DNA of 64,000 nucleotides from an uncultured Oscillospiraceae bacterium (GCA_905193225.1 CAJJNV010000007.1:1-64000); one strand, 5' to 3'; counted from the first letter of the stretch, positions 25,180 to 35,598 are shown. Notes: generated by a model not told the origin, from the sequence alone. Numbers and translations are program-made.

Positions 25180-26943
25180 TTGAACAAAAAGGTTATTTAC
25201 GGAATAAACGGTCCTGTTGTTACGGTTAAGGAAACCGAGGGCTTTTCCATGCAGGAAATGGTCTATGTGGGCAATGAACGGCTGGTCGGAGAAGTCATCG
25301 GAATTAAAGACGACACCACCACCATTCAGGTCTACGAAGTAACCACCGGCCTTAAACCCGGCGAGCCGGTCGTTACCTCGGGAAGTCCCCTGGCTCTCGT
25401 GCTCGGTCCCGGAATTTTAAGAAATATATTCGACGGTATCGAACGTCCCCTTCCCGAAATCGAGGAGAAATTCGGTCCCTTCATACAGCGCGGCAACGCC
25501 ACCGCTCCCCTTAACACCGAAAAGGAATGGGACGTAACCGTGACCGTCAAGGCGGGCGATTATCTTGAGGAAGGTCAGGTATATGCCACCTGTCCCGAGA
25601 CTCCCGCCATTGTACACAAAATTATGCTTGCTCCCGGCCTTTCGGGAGAGGTTACCTTTGCCGCTCAAAACGGTAAATACAAATTAAACGACCACATTGT
25701 CACCATTAAGGACAAGATCGGCAACGAAAAGAAGCTTACCCTTTGCCAGTTTTGGCCCATCCGCCAGCCCCGCCCCACAAAGGAGCGGCTTACGGTGGAT
25801 AAGCCCCTTATAACCGGTCAGCGCGTTATCGACACCCTCTTCCCGGTTGCAAAGGGAGGCGCCGCCGCAATACCCGGAGGCTTCGGCACCGGCAAGACCA
25901 TGACCCAGCATCAGCTTGCAAAATGGTGCGACGCCGACATCATAATCTATGTCGGTTGCGGCGAGCGCGGAAACGAAATGACTCAGGTGCTTGACGAATT
26001 CGGCGGACTTATCGATCCGAGGACCGGCAAGGAGCTCAGAGACCGTACCGTGCTTATTGCCAACACCTCCAATATGCCTGTTGCCGCCCGTGAGGCATCT
26101 ATATACACCGGAATCACGCTGGCCGAATATTACCGCGACATGGGATACGATGTGGCCATGATGGCCGACTCAACCTCCCGTTGGGCAGAGGCGCTTCGCG
26201 AAATTTCCGGCCGTCTTGAAGAGATGCCTGCCGAGGAAGGCTATCCCGCCTATCTTCCCTCCCGCCTCTCGGCCTTTTACGAGCGTACCGGCAACTTTAT
26301 GACCCTTTCGGGAAAGGAAGGCTCCATAACCGTTATCGGCGCCGTTTCACCCCAGGGCTCGGATTTTTCCGAGCCGGTTACCCAGAACACCAAGCGCTTC
26401 ACCCGCTGCTTTTGGGCGCTGGACAAAAGCCTTGCCTATGCAAGACACTATCCGGCCATCAACTGGATGGAAAGCTATTCGGAATACGACGGGGATCTTT
26501 CCAACTGGTACAATACCAACGTTGATCCTCTCTTTATGAAATACCGCGGCGAAATACTGGCTATTCTGCGTGAAGAAAGCTCGCTTATGGAAATAGTCAA
26601 GCTCATCGGATCGGATGTTCTTCCCGATTATCAAAAGCTGATTATGGAGATCGCCAAGGTCGTCCGCGTGGGCTTTTTGCAGCAAAACGCCTATCATAAG
26701 GACGATACATACGTTCCTCTCGAAAAGCAGTTCCTTATGATGAAAACGATACTGAAGCTCAACGAAAAGGCCAAAACCGTCACCGATGCGGGCATTCCTC
26801 TCGCAAGGCTTACCGAAACCGGCATTTTCGAAAAGCTTCTTAAAATGAAGAGCGACATAGGCAACAACGACACCGCCGCGTTCGACCGTCTCAACAAAGA
26901 GATCGACGAGACGGTTGCCGCCGTAAACCGTTCTAAACGCTGA
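25180..26943 (+). CDS. atpA: V-type ATP synthase catalytic subunit A
   Basis: 587 residues, normal for the family. Order of parts: N-terminal beta barrel ([20 protein letters not shown]), the A-type non-homologous insertion (about residues 115-185), the nucleotide-binding domain with P-loop GGFGTGKT (about 229-236), the catalytic-site segment GCGERGNEM and the [20 protein letters not shown] block near 330-350. The start is a TTG at 25180 behind CCGGAGGCG. Longer frames run into subunit E and were rejected. It couples ATP hydrolysis or synthesis to rotor movement. Confidence 0.97.
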   Translation: MNKKVIYGINGPVVTVKETEGFSMQEMVYVGNERLVGEVIGIKDDTTTIQVYEVTTGLKPGEPVVTSGSPLALVLGPGILRNIFDGIERPLPEIEEKFGPFIQRGNATAPLNTEKEWDVTVTVKAGDYLEEGQVYATCPETPAIVHKIMLAPGLSGEVTFAAQNGKYKLNDHIVTIKDKIGNEKKLTLCQFWPIRQPRPTKERLTVDKPLITGQRVIDTLFPVAKGGAAAIPGGFGTGKTMTQHQLAKWCDADIIIYVGCGERGNEMTQVLDEFGGLIDPRTGKELRDRTVLIANTSNMPVAAREASIYTGITLAEYYRDMGYDVAMMADSTSRWAEALREISGRLEEMPAEEGYPAYLPSRLSAFYERTGNFMTLSGKEGSITVIGAVSPQGSDFSEPVTQNTKRFTRCFWALDKSLAYARHYPAINWMESYSEYDGDLSNWYNTNVDPLFMKYRGEILAILREESSLMEIVKLIGSDVLPDYQKLIMEIAKVVRVGFLQQNAYHKDDTYVPLEKQFLMMKTILKLNEKAKTVTDAGIPLARLTETGIFEKLLKMKSDIGNNDTAAFDRLNKEIDETVAAVNRSKR

Positions 26944-26958
26944 AGGGAGGTCGATTTT

Positions 26959-28341
26959 TTGATTACCGAACACATCGGACTTAAAGAAATAAGCGGTTCT
27001 CTTATCGCCCTCGAGGGCGTTGAAGGGGTCGCAAACGAAGAGGTCGTCAGAATATACACCGCCTCCGGCGAAGAGCGCGTCGGCCGTGTGGTCGAGCTTG
27101 CGGGAGACAAGGCGGTTGTGCAGGTTTTTGAAGGCACATCGGGGATTTCACTTAAAGATACCCGCCTCATCTTTACCGCCCGCCCCATGGAAATGACTCT
27201 TGCTCCCGAAATGCTCGGCCGTGTTTTCAGCGGCGCGGGAAAGCCGAGAGACGGCCTTGGAGAAATATATTCCTCCGCAAGAAGGGATGTCAACGGCTCG
27301 CCCATCAACCCCGTTTCGCGAGAATATCCGAGAAACTTCATTCAAACCGGAATTTCCTCCATCGATGCTATGTCCACCCTTATCCGCGGACAAAAGCTGC
27401 CCATTTTCTCGGGCGCAGGTATGAAACATAACGAGCTTGCGGCCCAGATCGTCCGCCAGGCCAAGCTTTCGTCCAAATCGGGCAAGGACGAGGAGTTTGC
27501 CGTTGTTTTCGCCGCAATGGGCGTAAAAAACGACGTTGCGGAATATTTCCGCCGTTCCTTTGAATCTTCCGGCGTTTTAAAGCGGGTTGTTATGTTCTTA
27601 AACCTTTCAAACGACCCCATCATCGAGCGTATTTTGACCCCCAAGCTTGCCCTGACCGCCGCCGAGTATCTGGCCTTTGACCTTGGAATGCACATTCTCG
27701 TGGTTATGACCGATATGACAGCCTACGCCGAGGCTTTGCGCGAATTCAGCTCCTCAAAGGGCGAAATCCCCAGCCGCCGCGGCTTTCCCGGATATCTTTA
27801 TTCCGACCTTGCTTCTCTTTACGAGCGCGCCGGAATGATCAAGGGCAAAAAAGGATCGGTCACCCAGCTGCCCATTCTCACCATGCCAAACGACGACATC
27901 ACCCACCCCGTTCCCGACCTTACCGGATACATCACCGAGGGGCAGATCGTGCTCGACCGCACCCTCGACGCCACCGGAGTCTATCCTCCCGTGGGCGTGC
28001 TGCCCTCCCTTTCCCGTCTTATGAAGGACGGCATCGGCGCCGATATGACAAGGGCCGATCACGCCGCCGTTTCCAACCAGCTTTTTGCCGCCTGCGCCAA
28101 GGTTCAGGACGCAAGATCCCTTGCCTCTGTTATCGGTGAAGACGAGCTGTCGGATGTGGACAAAATTTATATGGAATTCGGCAAACGGTTTGAAAAGGAA
28201 TTTCTCACCCAGGGCGAAAACGAAAACCGTTCGATAGATCAGACCCTCGATTTGGGCTGGAAGCTGCTTTCCATTCTTCCCCGTTCCGAGCTCGACCGTA
28301 TCGACGACAAGACCCTCGACGAGCACTACGGAAAGCACTGA
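26959..28341 (+). CDS. atpB: V-type ATP synthase regulatory subunit B
   Basis: 460-residue non-catalytic subunit alternating with A. N-terminal [20 protein letters not shown], the degenerate nucleotide site ([20 protein letters not shown] in place of a P-loop, about residues 152-171) and [20 protein letters not shown] near 310-330 are characteristic. The start is TTG with GGGAGG upstream, and no ATG is available before the conserved N-terminus. Confidence 0.96.
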   Translation: MITEHIGLKEISGSLIALEGVEGVANEEVVRIYTASGEERVGRVVELAGDKAVVQVFEGTSGISLKDTRLIFTARPMEMTLAPEMLGRVFSGAGKPRDGLGEIYSSARRDVNGSPINPVSREYPRNFIQTGISSIDAMSTLIRGQKLPIFSGAGMKHNELAAQIVRQAKLSSKSGKDEEFAVVFAAMGVKNDVAEYFRRSFESSGVLKRVVMFLNLSNDPIIERILTPKLALTAAEYLAFDLGMHILVVMTDMTAYAEALREFSSSKGEIPSRRGFPGYLYSDLASLYERAGMIKGKKGSVTQLPILTMPNDDITHPVPDLTGYITEGQIVLDRTLDATGVYPPVGVLPSLSRLMKDGIGADMTRADHAAVSNQLFAACAKVQDARSLASVIGEDELSDVDKIYMEFGKRFEKEFLTQGENENRSIDQTLDLGWKLLSILPRSELDRIDDKTLDEHYGKH

Positions 28342-28478
28342 TTTAACACAGGTTATCATTCTTTTAAGCAATTCACCTGTTTTTATCGGCAAAGCATCCC
28401 TGATACATTTCACCTGAAAGCGCATATTTTTTAATTCCCGCGCTATTTACAAATTAACCGGAAAAGGAGGCTCATACA

Positions 28479-29096
28479 ATGGCAACCGCAGTAAGCCCCA
28501 CAAAAGCCAATCTTATGGCGGCAAAAAAATCGCTGACCCTGGCTCAGACCGGATACAGCCTGCTCGACCGCAAAAGGAATATTCTCATACGGGAAACTAT
28601 GGGCCTTATCGACTCGGCAAAGGACATTCAGCAGCAGATCGACAAAAGCTTCAGCGAGGCGTATAAGGCGCTGGAAAACGCCAACGTCACTCTCGGCCTT
28701 TGTGACGATCTTGCAACGGCCATCCCTGTGGAAAACGGCCTTTCCATAAGTTCAAGAAGCGTTATGGGTGTGGAAATTCCCACCGTCACCCTCACTCCTT
28801 CCTCGCCTATGAAGAATTATTACGGCTTTTATTCGACCAATTCCTTGCTTGACGAGGCTTATTTTAAATTCGACCGGGTCAAAAAGCTGACCGCCCGCCT
28901 GCTCGAGATCGAAAACAGCGTATACCGCCTGGCAACGGCCATCAGCAAAACTCAGAAACGCGCCAACGCCTTAAAAAATATTGTCATTCCCCGATTTAAA
29001 AATCAGATAGCCACCATTTCCGAATCACTCGAAGAAAAAGAAATGGAAGAGCATTCCCGCCTTAAAATGATAAAAAAGCAAAAAGGCGAGCAATAA
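28479..29096 (+). CDS. atpD: V-type ATP synthase subunit D
   Basis: 205-residue central rotor shaft: a long N-terminal helix (SPTKANLMAAKKSLTLAQTG, then LLDRKRNILIRE) and a C-terminal helix (RRANA-like RANALKNIVIPRFKNQI, about residues 162-178) forming a coiled coil. The 137 bases separating it from B contain nothing obvious beyond a weak stem. It is the last gene of the operon. Confidence 0.94.
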   Translation: MATAVSPTKANLMAAKKSLTLAQTGYSLLDRKRNILIRETMGLIDSAKDIQQQIDKSFSEAYKALENANVTLGLCDDLATAIPVENGLSISSRSVMGVEIPTVTLTPSSPMKNYYGFYSTNSLLDEAYFKFDRVKKLTARLLEIENSVYRLATAISKTQKRANALKNIVIPRFKNQIATISESLEEKEMEEHSRLKMIKKQKGEQ

Positions 29097-29170
29097 TCGG
29101 CGGCCCGGCGACCGCCTGACCTGCCAACCTGATTTTCAGCATTTTAACAAAACCTCTTAGCAAACCTCGA

Positions 29171-29206
29171 AAGAAGCGTAACAGTCTTTGCTGCGCTTCT
29201 TTTTTA
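29171..29206 (+). terminator. Terminator of the V-ATPase operon
   Basis: Stem AAGAAGCG (29171-29178) with CGCTTCTT (29194-29201) followed by further T residues. Confidence 0.75.
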
Positions 29207-29243
29207 TTTTTCCCGCTGCCTTTCCTGTATTTTTGCGCTTTTT

Positions 29244-29434
29244 CCGAAAACAAAAAAACCGAAAGCTTTTTGCAAAAACCCAAAAAAACCGAAGAGCTTT
29301 TTCCGAAAACCCAAAAAACAAGAACTTTTTGCTAAAATGCAAAAAACAAGGGCCTTTTGCAAAAATCAAAGAACCGAGAACCTTTTGCAAAAACCCAAAA
29401 AAACAAAGGCTTTTTCCGAAAACCCAAAAAAGCC
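29244..29434 (+). repeat. Seven degenerate 27-30-base tandem repeats
   Basis: Units follow the pattern C(C/A)(G/A)AAAACCCAAAAAAxCxAxxxCTTTTTG. The first is 29244-29272 and the last ends before the GATAAT tract. Every unit is A-rich first and T-rich last, so each could fold weakly. There is no intervening unique spacer, so it is not a CRISPR array. Confidence 0.8.
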
Positions 29435-29551
29435 GATAATGATAATGATAATGATAATGATAATGTTAATGATAATGATAATGTTAATGATAATGAAGAT
29501 GTATATGATAATGTTGATGAAAATGACACTGACACTGTAAATGAAAATGAC
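29435..29551 (+). repeat. GATAAT/GTTAAT microsatellite tract
   Basis: Hexamer repeats of GATAAT with interspersed GTTAAT decay into GAAGAT, GTTGAT, AATGAC and ACTGAC words. Only one reading frame (29357-29791) crosses it, giving Asp-Asn runs. That frame has no ribosome site or family features and is probably not a gene. From 29552 to 29830 I see nothing but a small GCCGC/GCGGC hairpin. Confidence 0.75.
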
Positions 29552-29831
29552 GCCGCAAAAGCGGCGAGGAAAAACCACAAGGGCGTGAAGAACAAAAAAG
29601 CAGGGTGGAAATATAAAGCCTGCCGGGGCGGGAGTCTGTGTTTTCAAAAAAATTCGTATATGGGATTTTTGTTTTACGGTTGCTTTTTGAGGCCGGAAAT
29701 CGGTTTTTTATATTTGAATCTTTTTATAATTTCGAACAAAAAGCTCGGATTTGCGCGGGAAAATCTATTTTTACTGTCTTTGAAGCTTTAAAAACATTTA
29801 TGCGAATGTTGCAAAAACGTGCATTTGATCC

Positions 29832-29860
29832 TTGACTTTTGTGTTAAATTGTGATACATT
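29832..29860 (+). promoter_or_regulatory. Promoter of the dockerin phosphoesterase gene
   Basis: TTGACT (29832-29837), 17-base spacer, TACATT (29855-29860). The leader of about 120 bases ends in TTGGAGG ahead of the TTG start. Confidence 0.6.
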
Positions 29861-29989
29861 TGGTTTGTAATGATTTTTGTGCTGTGGCAAAATCTGCCCG
29901 TTTTTCCCGCAAATCTCCTGTCGGGCAGCGGCCGAAAGCAGTCGGACCGCAGTTTTGCGCATTGTGCAGCACATTTGGAGGTTTTAAAA

Positions 29990-31882
29990 TTGAAGAAAAC
30001 ACTTTCGCTGCTTCTTGCTTTGGCCACAGCCTTTTCGGCATCGGTTTTACCCACTGCTTCGGCCGAGAAAGAAACAGCCAAGCCGCAAAAAACGGTTTCG
30101 GTTGCCGCCTGTGATAATGCCGAAGGCTGGCGCAACACCGCCGCATATGAATCCACATTTTCGGTAGACACCGAAAACAAGGAGCAGGGCAATGCCAGCA
30201 TTAAGCTGACTTCTGCAAAAGAAGAGGCCGATGCCGACGGTATCCGCGGAAGATGGTATATCCGCACCGCCAACTTTATCAATCTCGACGAATACACCGC
30301 CCTCACCTTTAAGCTCTGTGTCGATCACTTTGTTTTGGGTAACGACAGCATAAAAATCACCCTCGTATCGGAGGACGAAAAATTTACGGGATACAGCTTT
30401 ACCCAGAGCATCAAGCTCTTTAAAAAGGGCTGGCACGATATTTCTCTTGATCTGACTAACCTTCCCGATCTTGATGAAGGCGCAACCGTTGACAAGACCA
30501 AGATCAAGCGCATTGTTTTCACCTGGTACAACACCAGAAAGGCTGACAATACCGTCTTTAATATCGACGATATCCGCCTTGTTGTAGACCAAGACAAGAT
30601 TCCCACCCTCGACAGCGTTAAATCAAAAGAAAACGCCATTTTCGGCGACATCGACCTTAATGGGTCGCTGACCGCTACCGACGCCCTTCTTGCACTGAAG
30701 GCATCGGTGGGAACGGCTGCCCTCAGCGAGGCCGGCGCAATTATGGCCGACGTTGACGATGACGATGCCGTTTCGGCAAACGACGCACTTATGCTTCTGC
30801 TCCGTTCGGTTAAAAAGGACGTTCAGTTTGACGGGGAGATAAGCTTTTTCCGGTATCTCAACAAATCGCTGACCACCAAGCACAAGATCCAGTTTAATTC
30901 CGACGGAAAACTGAAAATTCTTGAGATCAACGACATACACAACAACCGCAACAACGGAAAACTTCACGCCGAAACCGCATCTGCCGTAACTCAAATGCTC
31001 GACAAAACAAAGCCCGATCTTGTAATCCTTAACGGTGACACAATAATGGATCAGTTCGTCGGCGATCTCGATCAGCGAATTGAAGACATCAGAAGTATAC
31101 TGACCGATTTCAACAGCATACTTGCCGAACGCAACATATACTGGCTGGCCACCTTCGGCAACCACGACGCCGAGCACTGTCTGGTTTCGAGAATCGATCA
31201 GATAAAGATATATGAATCCCTCAGCCACTGCCTTTCCTTTGAAGGATATGAAGTTCCCGATACATCCTGGGAAGTGCTGGTCAGATATAATCATTCCAGC
31301 CGCTGCGGCAACACCGTAACCCAGATATACGACAGCACCGGCAAAGAGGTCAAGCTCAACATTTGGTGCATCGATACGGGAGTCAGCGAATTTGCCGAGC
31401 CGGAAAGCAACATCAGCGGCGACGCCCATGCCTATATTCTGCCCTCTCAGATCGAATGGTACAAAAACACATCGGCCTGTCTTGAGGCAGCTGACGGACG
31501 CAAGGTCCCCGGAATGATGTTCGGCCACATTCCCCTTCCCGAATTTAAGCTTATTCCCGAAAATCCCGAAAAATATCAAATGATCGGAAAGCTGGTCGAA
31601 GGTATTTGCTCCGCAACTAAAAACACAGGTATGTTCGACGCTATGAAGGAAAGAGGAGATATCCTTTCCTATAACGCCGCTCACGATCACAACAACGCCT
31701 TCTCGGGAATAATCGACGGCATTGAGCTTTCCTACCCCGGTTCCCTCGCCTACGACTCCTACGGCGGATATTACGGTTTGGCACCCAACAAAACCTATGC
31801 CGGCTGCCGTCTTATTACCGTGGACGAGTCAAATGTTGAGGGATACAAGTCAGAATTTGTTCAGTATGTTCCCAAAGCATAA
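29990..31882 (+). CDS. Secreted metallophosphoesterase with dockerin type I module
   Basis: 630 residues. The Sec signal peptide (MKKTLSLLLALATAFSASVL) is revealed by starting at the TTG at 29990 behind TTGGAGG; a 40-residue longer frame would bury it. Residues about 30-205 form a beta-sandwich, carbohydrate-binding-like module. About 219-282 is a dockerin with two calcium loops (DIDLNGSLTATDALLALK and DVDDDDAVSANDALMLLL). The catalytic domain, about 310-625, has the metallophosphoesterase motifs DIHNN, NGDTIMD, GNHDAEH, GHIPLPE and HDHNN in order. It likely removes phosphate from extracellular esters while docked on a cohesin scaffold encoded elsewhere (inference). Monocistronic. Confidence 0.88.
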   Translation: MKKTLSLLLALATAFSASVLPTASAEKETAKPQKTVSVAACDNAEGWRNTAAYESTFSVDTENKEQGNASIKLTSAKEEADADGIRGRWYIRTANFINLDEYTALTFKLCVDHFVLGNDSIKITLVSEDEKFTGYSFTQSIKLFKKGWHDISLDLTNLPDLDEGATVDKTKIKRIVFTWYNTRKADNTVFNIDDIRLVVDQDKIPTLDSVKSKENAIFGDIDLNGSLTATDALLALKASVGTAALSEAGAIMADVDDDDAVSANDALMLLLRSVKKDVQFDGEISFFRYLNKSLTTKHKIQFNSDGKLKILEINDIHNNRNNGKLHAETASAVTQMLDKTKPDLVILNGDTIMDQFVGDLDQRIEDIRSILTDFNSILAERNIYWLATFGNHDAEHCLVSRIDQIKIYESLSHCLSFEGYEVPDTSWEVLVRYNHSSRCGNTVTQIYDSTGKEVKLNIWCIDTGVSEFAEPESNISGDAHAYILPSQIEWYKNTSACLEAADGRKVPGMMFGHIPLPEFKLIPENPEKYQMIGKLVEGICSATKNTGMFDAMKERGDILSYNAAHDHNNAFSGIIDGIELSYPGSLAYDSYGGYYGLAPNKTYAGCRLITVDESNVEGYKSEFVQYVPKA

Positions 31883-31965
31883 GAATCCCCGCAAAGCTCA
31901 GCGCCGATGCACCGGCAAGCAAATGCAGGCAAGCGCGGCAAACGATGCACGGCATTGACACACGG

Positions 31966-31984
31966 CAGGTGTGACTCACACCTG
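31966..31984. repeat. Near-perfect 19-base palindrome
   Basis: CAGGTGTGA and TCACACCTG flank a single central base. With a one-base centre it suits a dimeric protein site better than an RNA hairpin. It sits 82 bases after the phosphoesterase stop codon. Confidence 0.6.
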
Positions 31985-32167
31985 TAAATCAATTGCACGG
32001 CTCTGAGACCAGAGTACAGCGTACGGTACTATGGCCCGCAGCAGACAAGCTTACTTTGAATTCACAGCACCGAAATGCACAGCGATGAAACAAATTGCAA
32101 TGCACGGTGTAATTCAAGGTGCAAAAACGCATTAAGCGATAATTTTTAAAACTAAAAAACTATAACC

Positions 32168-32221
32168 AACCGCTCCTTTACGGCAATTGTCCTCCTATGT
32201 CTTGCCAAAAGGAGCGGTTTT
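32168..32221 (+). terminator. Hairpin terminator
   Basis: AACCGCTCCTTT (32168-32179) pairs with AAAGGAGCGGTT (32208-32219), with an inner GGCAA/TTGCC stem, followed by TT. It lies 285 bases past the phosphoesterase and would terminate that transcript. Confidence 0.7.
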
Positions 32222-32480
32222 GTATCGGACTGCTTAAGATTTTGCATTAGCTTTTGCCAAACTTAAAATTTTTATCAACACCTTTTTGATTTCAACGTTT
32301 ATTTCCTCCCCGGTAAAATGTGCCGCTGCGCAGATAGCTGTGCCCACAAAACTTCGGAAAATCACGGCAAAAAACAATCACGACAAAGATGCGGCGGCGC
32401 GGCAGCAGCGGCAGAGCGGAAGAGGAATGGGCACTCCAACAAATTTTTAATAATTTTTTAACGAAATGTGACGTTTTTTG

Positions 32481-32509
32481 TTGCTTTTCATATTCTTTTA
32501 TGCTATAAT
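32481..32509 (+). promoter_or_regulatory. Promoter of the NSS transporter gene
   Basis: TTGCTT (32481-32486), 17-base spacer, TATAAT (32504-32509) preceded by TGC, which gives an extended -10. Confidence 0.75.
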
Positions 32510-32572
32510 GCGTTAAAGTGTTAAGTCAACCCTGTTGCAGAGTTGGCGCAAAAAGAAAGGATATCATTATTT

Positions 32573-33913
32573 ATGGAGAGAGAAAAATTAGGCTCGCGGC
32601 TTGGTTTTATCCTGCTTTCGGCGGGATGCGCCATCGGCTGCGGAAACGTGTGGAAATTCCCGTGGATGACCGGTCAAAACGGCGGCGGCGGATTTGTTCT
32701 TATTTATATAATCTTCCTTCTGCTTCTCGGCCTTCCGGTTATGACAATGGAATTTGCCATGGGACGCGCCGCTCAGGCAAGCCCCGTCCGTATGTACCAC
32801 AAGCTTGAAAAGCCCGGAACAAAGTGGCACATTCACGGATATATTTCGCTTATCGCAAACGTCTGCCTTATGGCTTTTTATACCGTGGTTACCGGTTGGA
32901 TGATCTATTATTTCTTTAAATTCCTCATCGGCCAAAACCGGGGACTGAGCTTTGCCGGTATGATAACCGATCCTAAGGTCAACGTTATATTCCTTGCCAT
33001 TGCCGTTTTAATCGGTTTCGGCACCCTTTGCTTCAAGCTCCAGGGCGGTCTTGAAAGGGTCACCAAATATATGATGATCATAATGCTGTTGCTTATGGTT
33101 GCTCTGGCGGTATACGCCTCCACCCTCACCGGAGCAAAGGAAGGCTACAAGTTCTATCTCGTTCCCGATTTTTCAAGGATCGACGCCGGCGTGGTTGTTT
33201 CGGCCATGAATCAGGCCTTCTTTACCCTGAGCATCGGTATCGGTTCTATGGCCATTTTCGGAAGCTACATCGGCAAGGAGCGTTCGCTGCTCGGTGAATC
33301 GGTCAACGTAATCGTTCTTGACACCTTCGTGGCCATCGTTTCCGGTCTTATCATATTCCCTGCCTGCTACACCTACGGCGAGGAGGTAACCGCCGGTCCT
33401 CCCCTCCTTTTCGACACCATGGCCACCGTATTCAACGAAATGGGACCCCAGGGAAGATGGTGGGGTACCGCATTCTTCCTCTTTATGGTATTTGCTGCGC
33501 TTTCGACCGTTCTTGCGGTTTTTGAAAACATTCTCGCCTGCGTCAGAGAGCTGACCGGCTGGAGCCGCCCCAAGGGCTGCCTCATTTGCGGTATCGGCAT
33601 TTTCGTTCTCGCCCTTACCACCGCTCTCGGATACAGTGTGCTTCACTTCCAGCCCTTCGCCGAAGGAACGGCCTGGCTCGATTTTTGGGATTTTCTCGTC
33701 AGCACAAACTTCCTGCCTCTCGGCTCCCTTGTGATTGCGCTCTTCTGCTGCAACAAGCATCTGGGATGGGGTTGGGAAAACCTTATGGCCGAGGCAAATA
33801 TGGGCAAAGGTATGAAGGTCAAAAACTGGATGAAGCCCATATTTATGTACTTTGTTCCGGTTGCAATTATGGTGGTTTATGTGGTCGGTCTTATTAACTT
33901 CCAGTGGAGATAA
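32573..33913 (+). CDS. Sodium-dependent transporter of the NSS (SNF) family
   Basis: 446-residue symporter with about eleven or twelve transmembrane helices. Helix 1 carries the family signature AGCAIGCGNVWKFPWMTGQN (about residues 17-36), the sodium and substrate site, with helix 6 residues in NQAFFTLSIGIGSMAIFGSY near 217-236. NSS proteins import amino acids or related amines with sodium, and bacterial members often take neutral amino acids. The exact substrate is not visible. The ATG at 32573 follows AGAAAGGA, and an earlier in-frame TTG has no such support. Monocistronic between two terminators. Confidence 0.93.
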   Translation: MEREKLGSRLGFILLSAGCAIGCGNVWKFPWMTGQNGGGGFVLIYIIFLLLLGLPVMTMEFAMGRAAQASPVRMYHKLEKPGTKWHIHGYISLIANVCLMAFYTVVTGWMIYYFFKFLIGQNRGLSFAGMITDPKVNVIFLAIAVLIGFGTLCFKLQGGLERVTKYMMIIMLLLMVALAVYASTLTGAKEGYKFYLVPDFSRIDAGVVVSAMNQAFFTLSIGIGSMAIFGSYIGKERSLLGESVNVIVLDTFVAIVSGLIIFPACYTYGEEVTAGPPLLFDTMATVFNEMGPQGRWWGTAFFLFMVFAALSTVLAVFENILACVRELTGWSRPKGCLICGIGIFVLALTTALGYSVLHFQPFAEGTAWLDFWDFLVSTNFLPLGSLVIALFCCNKHLGWGWENLMAEANMGKGMKVKNWMKPIFMYFVPVAIMVVYVVGLINFQWR

Positions 33914-33959
33914 TCAGATCTGACATTTTTGCAATTTCAAAAACATAAAAAAAATAGGC

Positions 33960-34003
33960 GAATCCCCCTGTGTCGTTTTACCGAGCGCAGGGGGATTCTT
34001 TTA
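33960..34003. terminator. Terminator between the NSS transporter and phoU
   Basis: A perfect 11-bp stem, GAATCCCCCTG with CAGGGGGATTC, is followed by TTTTAT on the plus strand. It can also stop the convergent phoU transcript. The rest of 34004-34198 is antisense-free spacer with no supported gene. Confidence 0.85.
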
Positions 34004-34198
34004 TATGAAAAACTTTTGGGGAAACAATTGTATGCAAGCTATATACCGCGAGGATTATGCCTGACAGCGGCTGTATACCGCTTATTTGAGGAGTTTATTC
34101 CGTTTGCAGGAATGAGAATATTGCCCGAGATGAAATCCGTTTTAAACGCCATTTACGTCAATATTTCGGACAATATAAATTTAGTGTCTTTGTCGGCG

Positions 34199-34852
34199 TT
34201 ACATCTCGGGGCTTCCTTTGTGCACACCTGTTATGGAAAATTCCACCCATTCGGCCACGTTAACGGCGTGATCGCCGATGCGCTCGAAATATTTTGCGAT
34301 CATAAGCATATCAATGGCAAATTCTCCGTCGGCACCTTCGGCAGCGATGTTCTTTATGATCTGCTCCTTAATATTTATAAAAAGCGCGTCCACCTCGTCG
34401 TCGGCTTTGATGACCTTTTTGGCAAGGTCGCAGTCCCGTTTGACATAGGCCTCGATGCTGCTGTTGACCATTTTTATGACCGCCGACGCCATCTGCTTTA
34501 TCTCGTCGAACTTCATCCTGCTTTTGCCGCCGAGGAAAATGATTATCTCGGCAATGTCGGCCGCCTGATCGCCTATTCTCTCAAGATCGGTTATCATTTT
34601 AAGAGCCGCCGAAATCTGCCTTAGATCCCTTGCCACCGGCTGCTGCTGAAGCAGCATTTTAAGGCAAAGTGATTCGATTTCCCGCTCGAGATGATCGATC
34701 TCGTCGTCCCGTTCGTAAACCCCCTTAGCCATCTCGGTGTTGTCCTCTATAAGGGCGGTAACGGTCAGGGCTATGGCCTCCTCGCACATTACCCCCATCT
34801 GGGTCAGCTTATCGTTAAGCTGCAAAAGCTGTCTGTCGAATCTGTTGCGCAT
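34199..34852 (-). CDS. phoU: Phosphate transport regulator PhoU
   Basis: 217-residue cytosolic protein of two three-helix PhoU repeats, each with the acidic metal-binding pattern (EDNTEMAKGVYERDDEIDHL in the first repeat and DCDLAKKVIKADDEVDALF in the second). It links the Pst transporter to the PhoR kinase and represses the Pho regulon when phosphate is plentiful. The start codon overlaps the pstB stop (TAATG), which indicates coupling. No phoBR genes are present in the window. Confidence 0.95.
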   Translation of the reverse strand: MRNRFDRQLLQLNDKLTQMGVMCEEAIALTVTALIEDNTEMAKGVYERDDEIDHLEREIESLCLKMLLQQQPVARDLRQISAALKMITDLERIGDQAADIAEIIIFLGGKSRMKFDEIKQMASAVIKMVNSSIEAYVKRDCDLAKKVIKADDEVDALFINIKEQIIKNIAAEGADGEFAIDMLMIAKYFERIGDHAVNVAEWVEFSITGVHKGSPEM

Positions 34853-35598
34853 TATCCAAACCTCCCTGTGATATAGTCCTCTGTCCGTTTGTCGTTAGGA
34901 TTAGAGAAAACGGCCTCGGTCTTGCCGTATTCGATAAGATCACCCAGCAAAAAGAAGGCCGTATAATCCGACACCCTGACCGCCTGCTGCATATTATGGG
35001 TAACGCAGACGATGGTATATTCCTTTTTAAGCTCGGTCACAAGATCCTCGATTTTTGTGGTGGAAACAGGGTCCAGCGCACTGGTCGGTTCGTCCATAAG
35101 AAGCACCTTGGGTTTAACGGCCAAAGCACGGGCGATGCAAAGACGCTGCTGCTGACCTCCCGAAAGGCCGAGAGCCGATTTTTTCAGCCTGTCCTTGACC
35201 TCGTCCCATATGGCCGCCCCTCTCAGCGAGCTTTCGACAATTTCGTCAAGCTGAGATTTTGGAACGCCGTGGGTGCGGGGGCCGTAGGCCACATTGTCGT
35301 AAATGCTCATGGGGAAGGGATTGGGCTTTTGAAAAACCATTCCGATATTTTTTCTCAGCTCGTTTACATCAAAGGAAAAAATATCCTTTCCCTCGTATTT
35401 TACGTCACCTGTTATCTTGACTCCGGGGATAAGGTCGTTCATTCGGTTAAGGGTCTTTAAAAATGTTGATTTTCCGCAGCCCGAAGGACCGATAAGGGCG
35501 GTTATGCTGTGTTCCTTTATGTGAATGTCAATGTCCTTTAGGGCCTTGGTTTCGCCGTACCACAAATTAAGATTGTCGACCGTAATAATGTCGCTCAT
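34852..35598 (-). CDS. pstB: Phosphate ABC transporter ATP-binding protein PstB
   Basis: 248-residue ATPase with Walker [10 protein letters not shown] (about residues 37-45), Q-loop [20 protein letters not shown], signature [15 protein letters not shown] (about 145-159) and Walker [14 protein letters not shown], then the switch histidine in CVTHNMQQ. The FQKPNPFP block is specific to PstB. It overlaps pstA by four bases. Confidence 0.98.
   Translation of the reverse strand: MSDIITVDNLNLWYGETKALKDIDIHIKEHSITALIGPSGCGKSTFLKTLNRMNDLIPGVKITGDVKYEGKDIFSFDVNELRKNIGMVFQKPNPFPMSIYDNVAYGPRTHGVPKSQLDEIVESSLRGAAIWDEVKDRLKKSALGLSGGQQQRLCIARALAVKPKVLLMDEPTSALDPVSTTKIEDLVTELKKEYTIVCVTHNMQQAVRVSDYTAFFLLGDLIEYGKTEAVFSNPNDKRTEDYITGRFG

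Larger units (their letters stand above)
31883..32480. other. Gene-free interval with palindrome and terminator
   Basis: About 600 bases between the phosphoesterase and the NSS transporter with no convincing reading frame. They hold a 19-base palindrome, a hairpin terminator and stretches rich in GCAC/GCAAG words (31900-32100). Confidence 0.6.

Noticed and set aside
29244..29434. CRISPR-like periodic repeats
   Set aside because: Units are degenerate, contiguous and without unique spacers, and no cas gene is present.
29357..29791. Protein-coding gene across the GATAAT microsatellite
   Set aside because: No ribosome site, low-complexity product, and the frame merely survives because a hexamer repeat preserves it.
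33929..34624. Plus-strand open frame of 231 codons between the NSS transporter and phoU
   Set aside because: It runs through a terminator and then antisense to phoU; no supporting features.
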